Source: JBBTCJ01 sp038043285 (GTDB lineage: Bacteria; Planctomycetota; Phycisphaerae; UBA1845). Taken from it: a stretch of 12,075 nt of DNA. A program made the position numbers and the translations under genes. The notes below the pieces were generated by a model. It did not search any database. It saw nothing but the letters and a program-made list of their open reading frames with translations, and had not been told where the DNA came from. Below, one piece after another: positions 1 to 7,689 of this stretch (position 1 is its first letter; each line of letters starts with the position of its first letter). The stretch is from the NCBI GenBank assembly GCA_038043285.1, contig JBBTCJ010000054.1:1-12075 (forward strand), written 5' to 3'.

Positions 1-690
1 CATTACGGCGGACAATTCGAGGCCCAGCAATCGGCGTCACGGACCATCCTGGTCGCGGGAGTCGGCGTCGCGGTGGTCATGTTGATGCTGTTGCAACTCT
101 CCACGGGTTCGTTGCGCGCGGCGCTGCTGGTCATGGTGAATCTGCCGTTGGCGATCATCGGGGGCATCGTTGCCATCTACGTCACGGAAGCCGCCAACCC
201 CTTGACCAACACGTTGTCCTTGTTTGGCCTCACACGGGTCTTGTACCAGGCGCCGGTGATCTCCATCGCCAGTCTGGTCGGTTTCATCACCCTTTTCGGG
301 ATTGCCGTCCGCAATGGACTGTTGCTGGTCAACCACTATCAGCACCTCATGTTGGTAGAGGGAAAATCGCTGGCCGACGCCATCGTTCATGGCTCCATGG
401 AGCGATTGGTTCCCATCCTCATGACCGCATTATGCGCTGCCCTCGGTCTGATCCCGCTCGCCCGGGCCGCGGGCGAACCGGGCAGTGAGCTGCTCTCCCC
501 GTTGGCTGTGGTGGTACTGGGCGGACTGATTACCTCGACATTCCTCAATTTGATCGTGGTTCCGGCAGGGTACTCCCTGGTATTCGGCCTGAAAGTCGTT
601 GAAGAACAAACAGAATCTCGTGGCGTGGTTGGCCGCCTCATGGGCGCGTTCCAACGCCGTCGCGTGGCGACTCATGAGAAAGGAGCTTGA
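1..690 (+). CDS. HME-RND heavy-metal efflux pump (CusA/CzcA family), C-terminal part only
   Basis: Inner-membrane proton-driven pump that would export metal ions through a tripartite complex. Only the last 229 residues are present; the frame is open at base 1, so the gene begins upstream. The fragment opens with the family motif YGGQFEAQ just before the second membrane half. It then has a hydrophobic segment, the conserved stretch GFITLFGIAVRNGLLLVNHY, the ILMTAL helix, and a last helix ending in VVPAGYSLVFG. A stretch of about 25 residues (roughly residues 60-84, containing NPLTNTLSLFGLTR) sits between two membrane helices where ordinary CusA/CzcA proteins have only a few residues. The stop overlaps the ribosome binding site of the next gene, so the two are probably co-transcribed. 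The metal cannot be told because the substrate-determining N-terminal half is missing. Confidence 0.93.
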   Translation, partial: HYGGQFEAQQSASRTILVAGVGVAVVMLMLLQLSTGSLRAALLVMVNLPLAIIGGIVAIYVTEAANPLTNTLSLFGLTRVLYQAPVISIASLVGFITLFGIAVRNGLLLVNHYQHLMLVEGKSLADAIVHGSMERLVPILMTALCAALGLIPLARAAGEPGSELLSPLAVVVLGGLITSTFLNLIVVPAGYSLVFGLKVVEEQTESRGVVGRLMGAFQRRRVATHEKGA

Positions 691-693
691 CGT

Positions 694-1224
694 ATGCGTT
701 ACTTGATTGCGATCGTTGTTGTCGTCTTAAGCCTCGGCCTGGGTGCCTGCGATCGATCGGCGGATAAGGCGGGTAGCGGTTCGAAGCCGCCCGCAGCCGC
801 GCCGGCCAAACTCACGGACGACCACAGACCCGGCGAAGCGCATGCCATCGCCGGCGCGAAGGACGATCCTGGGCCCAAGGCTCAAACTGATCTCGGTGGA
901 GAGGTCATCGAACTGGGAACCGCAAAGATCGGAGAGTTCACCGCTCGCGCGTCGCGCGACAAAGTCGAATTCAAGCCTGGCGGCGATGCACCGATCGACG
1001 TATGGATTGACGGCGGCGTCGGCAAGGGGGTGACGGCCGTACGCTTCTGGATCGGTACCCAAGATGCCAAAGGATCGATCAAAGCCAAGGCCGGCATCGA
1101 GGACGGGAAATGGCACACCCACGTTGAGATTCCGTTACCCATGCCGGAGGGAAGCAAGCTCTGGGTCGAAATCGAAGAACCGTCCGCTAAGAAAGTGCTC
1201 GGATCCTTCGACCTTCGAGCGTGA
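694..1224 (+). CDS. Small periplasmic lipoprotein of the efflux locus
   Basis: A 176-residue protein with a hydrophobic signal segment and a lipobox LGAC (Cys at residue 19), so it is predicted to be lipid-anchored and to face the periplasm. A low-complexity Ala/Pro/Lys linker follows. The C-terminal domain (about residues 70-176) looks beta-rich and includes AVRFWIGTQDAKGS and WHTHVEIPLP. I know similar short proteins beside planctomycete heavy-metal RND pumps, but recognise no named family. It has no Cys after the anchor and few His or Met, so a metal-sponge role is not obvious; an accessory or structural role is equally possible. The start is set by AGGAG at 681-685, eight bases before ATG. 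The gene begins three bases after the stop of the upstream pump, which argues for one operon. Confidence 0.82.
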   Translation: MRYLIAIVVVVLSLGLGACDRSADKAGSGSKPPAAAPAKLTDDHRPGEAHAIAGAKDDPGPKAQTDLGGEVIELGTAKIGEFTARASRDKVEFKPGGDAPIDVWIDGGVGKGVTAVRFWIGTQDAKGSIKAKAGIEDGKWHTHVEIPLPMPEGSKLWVEIEEPSAKKVLGSFDLRA

Positions 1225-1316
1225 TAAAAGCCGTCTTGACCCGCGAGACCTGGGTTGCCGGAGCGTTTTCGGCGAGTAACGGTTGAAAAAACTCGGATTC
1301 CAGCGACCTGGCACCG

Positions 1317-1347
1317 TTGGACAGAAGGAGAGTTTGGGCGATATACT
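1317..1347 (+). promoter_or_regulatory. Candidate promoter with a long (19-base) spacer
   Basis: TTGGAC at 1317-1322 and TATACT at 1342-1347 are separated by 19 bases, inside the 131-base gap before the small Cys-rich protein. A 19-20 base spacer is typical of promoters activated by MerR-family metal regulators, which would fit the locus. I do not see a clear dyad between the two boxes and no regulator gene is in the window. If used, transcription would start at or next to the ATG at 1356, giving a nearly leaderless message. Confidence 0.3.
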
Positions 1348-1355
1348 CAGGTGAC

Positions 1356-1733
1356 ATGCTGATACGACGGGCTTTGCCATTATTTCTGGTTCTTTGGGTG
1401 TCGGTGCTCTGCCCGGCGCTTTGCGGGCTGCGCCTTTCGGGGGGCAATCGGCAGGCCCTGATGACGGATTGCTGCGGCAATCGTGCGCCCGCTGACAGCG
1501 GACCGGACGCACCGCCCCCGCCAGCCGACAACGGGGCGGAGCGCTGTTTCTGTTCCGGGATTGGTCTGACGGTCGGGCACGCCGAGTCCTTCCACGCCAC
1601 CTTGCTTCCGACCCCTTTCCCGAACGTGCCACAGATTGACGCGTCACCAGCACGGCATCCCGTGATCGACCTGGCCCGCCGTTCGCATGACCGTCCTCCG
1701 GATGGCGAACGCGTTCTTCCCCTCCTCATTTGA
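1356..1733 (+). CDS. Small exported cysteine-rich protein of the efflux locus
   Basis: A 125-residue protein of unknown function. Residues 1-23 form a signal-peptide-like segment (MLIRR, then a hydrophobic run ending CPALC). Cysteines are C19, C23, the pair C39-C40 and C64/C66 (CFC). A Pro-rich stretch separates the last two groups. The paired CC and CxC suggest periplasmic metal or disulfide chemistry. Small CC/CxC proteins occur beside planctomycete heavy-metal pumps, but I cannot name a family. ATG at 1356 is chosen because the signal segment starts there. The frame extends upstream to a TTG at 1317, but those residues are hydrophilic and lack a ribosome binding site. The site before 1356 (AGGTG, 1349-1353) is poorly spaced. 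The last 40 residues look unstructured. Confidence 0.6.
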   Translation: MLIRRALPLFLVLWVSVLCPALCGLRLSGGNRQALMTDCCGNRAPADSGPDAPPPPADNGAERCFCSGIGLTVGHAESFHATLLPTPFPNVPQIDASPARHPVIDLARRSHDRPPDGERVLPLLI

Positions 1734-1956
1734 TTCGTGATCCACGGTACCCGCCGCCCTATGTCGGCGACGCGCGCGCATCCTTGTTGGCGGGCGCTTG
1801 TACGCGGTTTTCCTCGCGTAACCGCAACCGCATTCTGTCCAGGGGCGGTGGAGCCGAATCGTTCCAATGATTCTGTTGGCGAGCGAGATGTTCACGACAG
1901 ACGAAGGCGAGTTGCCCTTCGCAACCGACCTCATCAAAACCCACGGAGATGGCGCT

Positions 1957-2619
1957 ATGAGATGGAATTCAATGACCTGGTTGTTCTTGTTCCTGGCGGC
2001 TTGCCCGGTCACGGTCGGTTGCCGCCGCGATGATGCGGCGTCAGGTTCCGGGGCGAAGACTTTGCAGGCCGGCGACTCCGAGCGATGTCCGCACGAGATT
2101 CGCAAGGACAAGTGCCCCTTCTGCACGCCCGCCCTTGTCGAGGCGCAGGGGTTCTGCGGCGAGCACGGCGTTGCCGAGGCACTCTGCCATCAGTGCCGTC
2201 CGTTCCTGAAAACCGCGTTCCGCGCGAAGGGAGACTGGTGCAAGACGCACGAGGCTCCGGATTCGCAGTGCGTACCGTGCCATCCGGAACTCAGGATCCA
2301 GGTAAACCCCGGCTCAGGGCACGGGCAGGCAATCGCCCAGGTCGGCGCCGCTCCGCCGGCGGGGGCATGTGCCCACGGAATCGAACCGGCGAAGTGCCCC
2401 TTCTGCAAACCGGAACTCATCGAATCGGACGGCTTTTGTAAAGAGCATGACCTGGCCGAAGCCCTTTGCGTGAAGTGTCGGCCCTACCTCTTACAGGCGT
2501 TCAAGGCGGCGGGAGATTGGTGCGGAGAGCACAACGTGCCCGAATCACAATGCGTGTTGTGCAATCCCTCTCTGAAGGACAAGAAGAAGACCGACACTTT
2601 CGGCGAGAAGAAGCCCTAG
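1957..2619 (+). CDS. Periplasmic lipoprotein with two tandem Cys/His metal-binding modules
   Basis: A 220-residue protein that probably binds or buffers metal in the periplasm. Residues 1-22 are a short signal segment with a lipobox LAAC (Cys16); a second candidate anchor is Cys22. Two modules follow, residues 44-108 and 138-202, joined by a flexible Gly/Ala/Pro linker. Each module has three units of the form C-x(1,2)-H-x6-C-x2-C-x-P; CPFC is the first CxxC of each module and GDWC opens the third unit. That gives six units and 24 Cys/His ligands. The tail is Lys-rich. The start is chosen by GGAG at 1945-1948 and the signal segment; the frame also opens at 1867 but the extra 30 residues would bury the signal. 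The same module forms the N-terminus of the adaptor 53 bases downstream, suggesting a shared metal relay. Metal identity is not visible from the sequence. Confidence 0.85.
   Translation: MRWNSMTWLFLFLAACPVTVGCRRDDAASGSGAKTLQAGDSERCPHEIRKDKCPFCTPALVEAQGFCGEHGVAEALCHQCRPFLKTAFRAKGDWCKTHEAPDSQCVPCHPELRIQVNPGSGHGQAIAQVGAAPPAGACAHGIEPAKCPFCKPELIESDGFCKEHDLAEALCVKCRPYLLQAFKAAGDWCGEHNVPESQCVLCNPSLKDKKKTDTFGEKKP
2086..2280 (+). other. Cys/His module copy 1 (in the lipoprotein)
   Basis: Residues 44-108 of the lipoprotein. Ligand spacing is CxHx6CxxC, x10, CxxHx6CxxC, x14, CxxHx6CxxC, identical to copies 2 and 3. Each CxxC is followed by x-Pro (TP, RP, HP). Confidence 0.85.
2368..2562 (+). other. Cys/His module copy 2 (in the lipoprotein)
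   Basis: Residues 138-202 of the lipoprotein, with all twelve Cys/His positions and the x-Pro after each CxxC (KP, RP, NP) conserved. Copies 2 and 3 share CPFC, EALC, GDWC and PESQC. Confidence 0.85.
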
Positions 2620-2672
2620 CTCGCTCTTCGTGCGCCCCGAGGGTGCCGGTGGAGTGTCTTTGGAGCAAGAAC

Positions 2673-4232
2673 ATGGTTCGGATTTCAAACGCAACGCAGT
2701 TCGTGGCAAGTCTCGCCGCTTCCTGCCTTTTGGGCACGGCCTCGCATCTCATGGCGTCCGACCCACCGGCACGGTCGGCAACCGGCAGCACCGCTTCGGT
2801 CGATGAATCGTGTCGTCACGGGATCAAGACTTCCCGATGTCCCTTCTGCACGCCTGCGCTCATCGACGGCGACGGCATGTGTCGCCAGCACGGCGTACCC
2901 GAGGCCCTGTGCGCGAAGTGTCGTCCGTTTCTAAAGGGCGCCTTTCAGATCGAAGGCGATTGGTGCAAAGAGCATGACCTACCGGAGTCTCAGTGCGCAA
3001 TCTGCAATCCCGACAAGGTGAAGGCCCAAGCAGCCGAAACGCCTGCGCCTACCCAACCAGCGCCGCCACCGACACCGCAACGAAATGGAACCGCTCGCCG
3101 GGCGGCTTTGCCGCCGTCTCCAACCTGCACGAAGTCCAAATCGCTCGTGCGACTGCAATCTCCAGAAATAGCCCGCACGGCAGGGTTGCAATTCGTCAGC
3201 ATCGAGGAACGTCCCTTGACGGCCACAATCAACCGCAACGCCGAACTAACGTACGACGCGAATCGCTATGCGCGCCTTTCGCCGCGCGCCGCGGGCGTGA
3301 TCGTCGACGTTCGGCGGGATCTTGGTGATTCCGTCGTCGCAGGCGACGTGTTAGCGGTCGTCGACTCCGCCGAGCTTGGAGCGGCCAAGGCAGACCTGCT
3401 TCAGATCGTCGCGGGGACACGGTTTTGGACGCGATCCGCCGAACGGCAGCATTCCCTCGCCGACCGCGGAATCGGAACCGAAGGCGAGGCCTTGGAGGCC
3501 GAGAACAGGCTCGCCGAAACCCAAATCCACCTCGCCAGATCGAGGCAACGGTTGGGCAACCTCGGACTTTCCGGCGCTGACGTCGAATCGGTTGAGCAGT
3601 CGCAGGACGCGTCGTCTTCCTTGCAGGTTACCGCACCATTCGAGGGCCTCGTCATCGAGCGCACCGCCGTGCTCGGCGAGGTCGTCGAACGGACGAACGT
3701 TCTCTTTGCCGTCGCCAACACGTCATCCATGTGGGCCATGATCGATCTCTTTGAGTCGGACGTTCCCGTCGTCGTTCCCGGTCAGGACGTGATTTTTGCC
3801 CTCGAGAGCGTCCCCGGCGAGTCCTTTGCGGGCACGATCACATGGGTGAGCACCCAGCTCAGCCCTTCCACGCGCACCCTCAAGGCTCGTGCCGACGTCA
3901 CCAATGTGGGCGGTTTGCTTCGGGCAAACAGTTTTGGGCGAGTGCAGATCGTCATCCGGCGCAGCGATCGCTCGCTGTTCGTGCCCAAAGACGCCGTTCA
4001 ATGGGATGGGTGCTGCAATATCGTGTTTGTCCGGGCCAACGACGAGGGCACGGCGTTCCAGCCGCTGAAGGTCCGTTTGGGCATCGACACCGGCGCGGCC
4101 TACGAGGTTCTTTCGGGTGTTCAGGGCGGCGATATCGTCGTTACCTCGGGAAGTTACCTGCTCAAGACGGAGATTCTCAAGGGCAGCATCGGCGCGGGTT
4201 GCTGCGACGTCGTGGAGAAATTGACCAAGTAG
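2673..4232 (+). CDS. RND periplasmic adaptor (CusB/CzcB-type membrane fusion protein) with N-terminal Cys/His module
   Basis: A 519-residue adaptor that links the inner-membrane pump to an outer-membrane channel and may load metal onto the pump. Residues 1-29 are a signal peptide ending LMA. Residues 47-111 are the third Cys/His module. A Pro/Ala linker (about 116-150) leads to the adaptor core: a first lipoyl-like half near 200-235 (AAGVIVDVRRDLGDSVVAGD), a helical hairpin to about 310, the second half (VTAPFEGLVIERT), a beta-barrel, and a membrane-proximal domain. Extra cysteines are C152, the pair C447-C448 (DGCCN) and the pair C510-C511 ten residues from the end (GAGCCD). ATG 2673 follows GGAG at 2662-2665. 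The frame runs upstream to 2466, but that would overlap the previous gene and lose the signal peptide. The pump starts 47 bases downstream. Confidence 0.92.
   Translation: MVRISNATQFVASLAASCLLGTASHLMASDPPARSATGSTASVDESCRHGIKTSRCPFCTPALIDGDGMCRQHGVPEALCAKCRPFLKGAFQIEGDWCKEHDLPESQCAICNPDKVKAQAAETPAPTQPAPPPTPQRNGTARRAALPPSPTCTKSKSLVRLQSPEIARTAGLQFVSIEERPLTATINRNAELTYDANRYARLSPRAAGVIVDVRRDLGDSVVAGDVLAVVDSAELGAAKADLLQIVAGTRFWTRSAERQHSLADRGIGTEGEALEAENRLAETQIHLARSRQRLGNLGLSGADVESVEQSQDASSSLQVTAPFEGLVIERTAVLGEVVERTNVLFAVANTSSMWAMIDLFESDVPVVVPGQDVIFALESVPGESFAGTITWVSTQLSPSTRTLKARADVTNVGGLLRANSFGRVQIVIRRSDRSLFVPKDAVQWDGCCNIVFVRANDEGTAFQPLKVRLGIDTGAAYEVLSGVQGGDIVVTSGSYLLKTEILKGSIGAGCCDVVEKLTK
2811..3005 (+). 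other. Cys/His module copy 3 (N-terminus of the adaptor)
   Basis: Residues 47-111 of the adaptor. It is collinear, without gaps, with both modules of the lipoprotein upstream, including all twelve ligands and x-Pro after each CxxC (TP, RP, NP). Confidence 0.85.
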
Positions 4233-4279
4233 CGCGGCCATCGCTGCTACTTCAGGCCTCCATAGTCTCGGGAGACATC

Positions 4280-7200
4280 ATGCTCAACTGGATCATCGGC
4301 TGGTCGCTACGCAACCGGTTCATTGTCATTCTCTTCACCCTGGCCTCTGTGGCCGCCGGCCTGTACGCGCTGCCCAGGCTTCCGATCGACGCATTTCCTG
4401 ACACCACGCCGGTGCAGGTGCAAATCAATACCGTGGCGCCCGCACTCGGTCCCGTTGAGATTGAGCAACAAGTGACTTTCCCGGTGGAACAGGTCATCGC
4501 CGGCCTTCCTAAGCTGACGGACGTGCGCTCGATTTCCAAGTTTGGGCTTTCACAGGTCACGGCCACCTTCGAGGACGGAACGGACATCTATTTCGCTCGA
4601 CAGCTCATCAATGAGCGGCTCAGCACCGTGGAACTACCCGAGTCCATCGCACGGCCTGAAATGGGGCCGGTCGCTACGGGGCTGGGTGAGGTGTTTCACT
4701 ACCTTGTCACCGGCAAGGGCGATCAGCCGGCTACCCTGGAGGAACTGACCACCACCCACGATTGGGTCATCCGGCCGCAGCTTCGCAGTGTTCTCGGCGT
4801 CGCCGAAGTGAATACCTGGGGCGGCGAGCGAAAGCAGTACCAGGTTTTGGTCGATCCGGTCCGGTTGATTCAGTACCACCTGACTTTAGACGAAATCAAC
4901 GACGCACTACGACAAAACAATCTGAGCGTGGGCGGTGGATACCTTGTAAAGGCCGGCGAGGCCACCATCGTGCAGGGCAACGCGCTGACCACCAACGTCG
5001 AGCAAATCGCCAACATCGTACTGAGTGCTCACGAGGGCGTTCCGGTGCGCGTGCGCGACGTGGCCGACGTGCGCATCGGCGCGGAGATCCGCCGGGGCGC
5101 CGTGACCGCGGCCGGACGGGGCGAAGCCGTGCTTGGGCTGGGGTTCATGCTCATGGGCGAGAACAGTCACGACGTCACCCGGCGACTGGAATCGCGCCTC
5201 AACGAAATACGATTGTCGCTTCCACCGCACATCGATGTCCGCATGGTCTATCGGCGAACGGAACTGGTCGAACACGTCATCGCTACAGTCAAACGGAATC
5301 TCTTCGAAGGCGCGTTTTTGGTGATCGCGGTCCTGTTCATTTTTCTCGGGGATCTTCGGGCCGGATTGATTGTCGCGCTGGCCATTCCCCTCGCCATGCT
5401 TTTTTCGTTCAGCGCCATGCTGCAGTTCGGAATTGCCGCCAGCCTGTTGAGCCTCGGGGCCATTGACTTCGGCCTGGTGGTAGACAGCTCCGTCATCGTT
5501 GTGGAAAACAGCGTTCGCCGTCTTGGCCGTGAGTTCGAGCACCGTGGCAGTCGGCCGATCATCGACGTGATTCGCGATGCCGCGGTGGAAGTGCGCCGCC
5601 CGACCATGTTCGGCGAGTTGATCATCATGGTGGTGTATTTGCCCATTCTCCTGCTCGAAGGCGTCGAGGGAAAACTGTTTCGACCCATGGCCCTGACGGT
5701 GATCTTCGCCTTGACCTCATCCCTGATCTTCTCGATCACCCTCACGCCGGTGCTCTGCAGCCTGTTTCTGGGACGCAAGGTCAAGGAGCGGGAGAACTTC
5801 ATCGTTCGATTCGCCCATCGGATCCACCGTCCGTTCGTGTGGGCGGCTCTGCGATACCGCTGGACGGTGACGGCCATCGGTGCGGCCGTCGTCGCCGTCG
5901 GGATCGCGCTGGCGTCGGGACTTGGCGCTTCTTTCATCCCTCGGCTTTATGAGGAATCCATCGTCATCAATACCATCCGCCTTGCCGGGATCGCCCTGGA
6001 CGAATCGGTGCGCTACGGCACGGGAATCGAACAGGCGCTCCTGCGGAAATACCCCGACGAAATCCGCGAGGTATGGAGTCGTACGGGGACTGCACAAGTC
6101 GCCACCGATCCGATGGGAATGGAGCTGACGGACGTGTTCCTCACCCTCAAGCCGAGGCAAGAATGGAAACGCGCCAAGACCCAGGCGGAATTGACCCAGC
6201 GAATGGCTGCCGAACTGGCCGCGCTACCTGGAATGCGGATGATCTTCACCCAGCCCATCGAAATGCGTATGAATGAGATGATTGCGGGGATTCGCGCCGA
6301 CGTGGGCGTCAAAATCTTCGGTGACGATCTGGATCGACTGAAAACCTTCGCCAAGCAGGTGCAGGACGTCTTGGATTCCATCCCCGGCGCCGCCGATACG
6401 GTCACCGAACAAATCACCGGGCAGCCGGTCCTGCAAATCAACGTCGATCAGGACGCCATCGCCCGCTACGGAATCCCCGCTGAGCATGTTTTACAGATGG
6501 TGGAATCCCTGGGCGGGATCGAGGTCGGGGAGATTCGCGAGGGACAGCGAAGATTTCCGCTGGTCGTCAAACTGGTCGAGGCCTATCGCCAGGATCCCGA
6601 CACCCTCGCCGATCTGGTCATTCGCACGGCGACTGGAGAGAGGATACCGCTGGGACGACTGGCGGAGATCAAGCAAACGGAAGGACCATCGACCATCAAT
6701 CGAGAGTGGCAAAAGCGGCGTATCGTCGTGCAGTGCAACGTGCGCGGCCGAGATTTGCACGGGTTCATCGACGAAGCCCGCCGACGCATAGCCGCTGACC
6801 TGACGCTCCCACCGGGCTACTTCGTCACCTTTGGGGGGCAGTTTGAGCATCTGGAGCGCGCAAGCACGCGATTGTTGATCGTCGTGCCGCTCGCCTTGAT
6901 GGCCATTCTTGTCTTGCTCTATTTCAGCACCCATTCCGTTCGTGATGCGCTGGTCGTCTTCACCGGGGTTCCGTTTGCCGCCGTCGGCGGCGTTCTCGCC
7001 TTATGGATTCGAGACATGGAGTTTACGATTTCCGCCGGCGTCGGCTTTGTAGCCGTATCCGGAGTATCAATGCTCGCCGGTCTGGTGCTCGTGGCCACCA
7101 TCCGACGGAAGATCGCGGAGGGAATGGACGTGACCCAGGCGATCGCCGAGACCCGGCTGATTCGACTTCGCGCGATCCTCATGACCGCGCTGGTGGCCAT

Positions 7201-7384
7201 CGTTGGGCTTGCGCCCATGGCGCTGAATACCGGCGTCGGGGCCGAAGTCCAGCGCCCGCTTGCGACGGTGGTGATCGGCGGCCTGCTCATGGACAACACC
7301 CTGACCCTGGTGGTTCTTCCGGCGCTCTATTCCCTTTTCGGCACGTCCGACGCCCGGCGCATTCGCATGCAGGAATCGGCGTAG
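4280..7384 (+). CDS. HME-RND heavy-metal efflux pump, CzcA family, complete
   Basis: A 1034-residue proton/metal antiporter of the inner membrane, normal length for the family. The N-terminus has the first helix followed by LPRLPIDAFPDTTPVQVQI and VTFPVE. The proton-relay helix reads AIDFGLVVDSSVIVVEN, giving D396, D402 and E409. This DFGx3Dx6EN pattern matches the D402/D408/E415 set of Cupriavidus CzcA and is unlike the Cu/Ag pumps, so divalent cations such as Zn, Co, Cd or Ni are the best guess. A Met-rich stretch (GMRMIFTQPIEMRMNEM) lies in the second periplasmic region. The C-terminal half ends with GAEVQRPLATVVIGG and a final helix. One oddity is that the usual VLNG in the eleventh helix reads MLAG, with Ala at residue 933. 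ATG 4280 follows GGGAG at 4270-4274; the frame extends upstream only by overlapping the adaptor. Confidence 0.95.
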   Translation: MLNWIIGWSLRNRFIVILFTLASVAAGLYALPRLPIDAFPDTTPVQVQINTVAPALGPVEIEQQVTFPVEQVIAGLPKLTDVRSISKFGLSQVTATFEDGTDIYFARQLINERLSTVELPESIARPEMGPVATGLGEVFHYLVTGKGDQPATLEELTTTHDWVIRPQLRSVLGVAEVNTWGGERKQYQVLVDPVRLIQYHLTLDEINDALRQNNLSVGGGYLVKAGEATIVQGNALTTNVEQIANIVLSAHEGVPVRVRDVADVRIGAEIRRGAVTAAGRGEAVLGLGFMLMGENSHDVTRRLESRLNEIRLSLPPHIDVRMVYRRTELVEHVIATVKRNLFEGAFLVIAVLFIFLGDLRAGLIVALAIPLAMLFSFSAMLQFGIAASLLSLGAIDFGLVVDSSVIVVENSVRRLGREFEHRGSRPIIDVIRDAAVEVRRPTMFGELIIMVVYLPILLLEGVEGKLFRPMALTVIFALTSSLIFSITLTPVLCSLFLGRKVKERENFIVRFAHRIHRPFVWAALRYRWTVTAIGAAVVAVGIALASGLGASFIPRLYEESIVINTIRLAGIALDESVRYGTGIEQALLRKYPDEIREVWSRTGTAQVATDPMGMELTDVFLTLKPRQEWKRAKTQAELTQRMAAELAALPGMRMIFTQPIEMRMNEMIAGIRADVGVKIFGDDLDRLKTFAKQVQDVLDSIPGAADTVTEQITGQPVLQINVDQDAIARYGIPAEHVLQMVESLGGIEVGEIREGQRRFPLVVKLVEAYRQDPDTLADLVIRTATGERIPLGRLAEIKQTEGPSTINREWQKRRIVVQCNVRGRDLHGFIDEARRRIAADLTLPPGYFVTFGGQFEHLERASTRLLIVVPLALMAILVLLYFSTHSVRDALVVFTGVPFAAVGGVLALWIRDMEFTISAGVGFVAVSGVSMLAGLVLVATIRRKIAEGMDVTQAIAETRLIRLRAILMTALVAIVGLAPMALNTGVGAEVQRPLATVVIGGLLMDNTLTLVVLPALYSLFGTSDARRIRMQESA

Positions 7385-7486
7385 CCCCGGCGTTGCCGCT
7401 TCCTCAAACTGCGAGGTCTCCTGTGGGCGAGCCGCGGGCTTGACGCCCGTGACGCGAAGTGTCAAGGATCAGCCCGCGCGGAGTGC

Positions 7487-7551
7487 CGCCGCGCCGGGGA
7501 TCAACCCCGACGCTATGGGTGACGCCGCACCGGGGATAAACCCCGGCGCTA
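7487..7551. repeat. Tandem pair of 29-base repeats with internal dyad
   Basis: Copies at 7487-7515 and 7523-7551, 36 bases apart, differ at three positions. Each has a short inverted repeat: CCGGGG/CCCCGG around ATAAA is perfect in copy 2, with one mismatch in copy 1. A transcript could form two small hairpins, so a role in ending transcription of the pump gene is possible, but there is no T-run. Confidence 0.75.
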
Positions 7552-7573
7552 CTCCGTTACCCCCCCCTTTAAT

Positions 7574-7592
7574 CCCCCCTTGGAAAGGGGGG
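7574..7592. repeat. C/G-run hairpin
   Basis: CCCCCCTT at 7574-7581 pairs perfectly with AAGGGGGG at 7585-7592 around a three-base loop. An earlier C7TTT run (7561-7570) can compete for the same partner. C-run/G-run inverted repeats of this type are widespread dispersed elements. Confidence 0.7.
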
Positions 7593-7638
7593 AGGCGCCG
7601 CCATCCATCCGTACCCCGACCGCGAGGGAGGGGCCCAT

Positions 7639-7682
7639 CCCCCTCGCCCCCGTCCTCGGGGGAGAGGGTCGGGGTGAGGGGG
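7639..7682. repeat. Long inverted repeat
   Basis: CCCCCTCGCCCC at 7639-7650 pairs with GGGGTGAGGGGG at 7671-7682, with one G-T wobble, enclosing a G-rich loop. Read as protein it gives SPPSSGERVGVRG, a phrase typical of a widespread intergenic repeat and not of a gene. Confidence 0.7.
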
Positions 7683-7689
7683 ACTCAAC

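Noticed and set aside
1802..1819. Dyad ACGCG-N8-CGCGT in the gap before the lipoprotein with two modules
   Set aside because: Five-base arms in GC-rich DNA are common by chance and no promoter boxes could be placed around them.
2466..2672. Upstream extension of the adaptor frame
   Set aside because: It overlaps the lipoprotein gene, is Arg-rich without known features, and would hide the signal peptide at 2673.
3842..4279. Upstream extension of the second pump's reading frame
   Set aside because: It lies wholly inside the adaptor coding region apart from the last 47 bases; the ribosome binding site and first helix place the start at 4280.
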